From positions 1 to 32,175 of the forward strand of contig JAIDTL010000137.1 of NCBI GenBank assembly GCA_029060725.1: a DNA stretch of 32,175 nt. Direction: 5' to 3'. This document shows positions 31,519 through 32,175 of the stretch, piece by piece. The notes below the pieces were generated by a model. That model was not told the DNA's origin. It saw nothing but the letters and a program-made list of their open reading frames with translations, and made no database searches. Origin of the DNA: Muribaculaceae bacterium. GTDB taxonomy: Bacteria; Bacteroidota; Bacteroidia; Bacteroidales; Muribaculaceae. The position numbers were made by a program, and so were the translations under genes. Every line of letters starts with the position of its first letter. Position 1 is the first letter of the stretch.

Positions 31519-32175
31519 TTTTTTTACTTTAGCTGAGCGGTAGATGCCGAGGATACGGAAGTCGCTGGTGAGTGGTTTCACTGCGGCGAGGGCTTGTTCG
31601 CATCGCTCGCGGTCGTCGAATGTCAGGTCGGCGTAGAAGCGGTATTCCCATTCGTGCCCTACCACCGGCATTGACTGCAGCATCGTGAGGTTGATGTCGT
31701 AGAATGTAAGGATCGTCAGCACTTTCGACAAAGCTCCTTTTTCGTGGGGCACCGTGAAAGCCAGTGATATCTTGTCTGCGTCCTGAGGAGTAGGGGAGTC
31801 CGACTGTCCGATGATCAGAAATCTCGTGAAGTTACGGTTGTCGTCTTCGATTCCTTCGGCGAGTATGTCGAGCCCATATAGTCTCGCGGCATACGCCGGG
31901 GCAATTGCTGCCGTGGCAGTCATTCTTCCCTCCGCCACTTTTTTTGCACATCCCGCAGTGTCGAAGTCCTCTACCTTATTTATATGGGGATGATGTGAGA
32001 GATACTGGCGGCATTGAAGGAGCGCCATATAGTGCGACCGTACTTCCTTAAGTTCCGATATTTTAGTGCCGGGCAGAGCGCAGAGAGAATGAGAAACGCG
32101 AATCTTGCATTCCCCTATCACCTTGCGTCCGCTTTTGCGTATATATTCAAAATTCTGGAGGAGGGCACCGGCGAT
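31504..32175 (-). CDS. pheA: Prephenate dehydratase, partial (C-terminal part)
   Basis: Converts prephenate to phenylpyruvate for phenylalanine. The frame is open from base 32175, so the N-terminal part is outside the window; the visible 223 residues start IAGALLQNFEYIRKSGRK. The dehydratase domain has IRVSHSLCALPGT, YLSHHPHINKVEDFDTAGCA and the active-site stretch NRNFTRFLIIG. The C-terminal ACT domain has KISLAFTVPHEKGALSKVLT and LQSMPVVGHEWEYRFYADL. The position of the usual ESRP phenylalanine-binding motif reads QSMP. There is no chorismate mutase domain in the visible part, consistent with the mutase being fused to the neighbouring DAHP synthase. The stop codon lies in a decamer array. 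Confidence 0.93.
   Translation of the reverse strand: MAGALLQNFEYIRKSGRKVIGECKIRVSHSLCALPGTKISELKEVRSHYMALLQCRQYLSHHPHINKVEDFDTAGCAKKVAEGRMTATAAIAPAYAARLYGLDILAEGIEDDNRNFTRFLIIGQSDSPTPQDADKISLAFTVPHEKGALSKVLTILTFYDINLTMLQSMPVVGHEWEYRFYADLTFDDRERCEQALAAVKPLTSDFRILGIYRSAKVKKHDIS

Overview
The window reads as a chromosome segment from a gut-type Bacteroidales bacterium, most likely Muribaculaceae-like (family placement is inference). Support comes from the TonB-dependent receptor with a carboxypeptidase-like N-terminal domain, secreted proteins ending in type IX-secretion-like tails, a class Ibeta DAHP synthase fused to chorismate mutase, and promoters matching the Bacteroidota form TTTG-N19/20-TAnnTTTG. 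Every gene I accept lies on the minus strand, so transcription runs from right to left. No tRNA, rRNA, insertion sequence, integrase or CRISPR array was seen, and no gene-free stretch exceeds 300 bases.

Layout from low to high coordinates: the 5' part of a TonB-dependent receptor (1-2060, cut by the window edge) and a YitT-family membrane protein (to 3088). Next are an M48 metalloprotease with an unknown membrane partner (3264-4650), an unrecognised secreted protein (4783-6519) and a Crp/Fnr-type regulator (6652-7284). Then comes a long pyrimidine operon (7412-19403), transcribed as pyrC, carA, carB, pyrK-pyrD fusion, pyrF, pyrE, pyrB with a PyrI-type zinc domain, and a long PurF-family gene. 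It encodes all six steps to UMP. Upstream are a secreted GH30 glycosidase (19625-22120), an SpmA-SpmB fusion (22365-23594), and trpS followed by a zinc-type ABC ATPase and binding lipoprotein but no permease (23715-26345). The right end holds a Gly/Pro-rich secreted protein, an L,D-transpeptidase, an OPT transporter, DAHP synthase/chorismate mutase and the 3' part of prephenate dehydratase (26514-32175).

Two non-coding patterns stand out. (1) Short tandem repeat arrays with unit lengths of 7, 8, 9 or 10 bp fill many gaps between genes, and each starts at or inside the stop codon of the gene transcribed before it (purF-like, pyrF, pyrC, ABC ATPase, the 26514 gene, OPT, DAHP synthase, pheA). 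A 57-58 bp tandem repeat does the same at the SpmAB stop. In two composite gaps the 8-mer and 10-mer blocks come in the same order. (2) The pyr operon has a leader with a consensus promoter, a possible 17-codon leader peptide and a strong U-tailed terminator hairpin before pyrC, the architecture of a transcription attenuator.

Promoter calls, fusion calls and hairpins were read by eye. Nothing was checked against databases.
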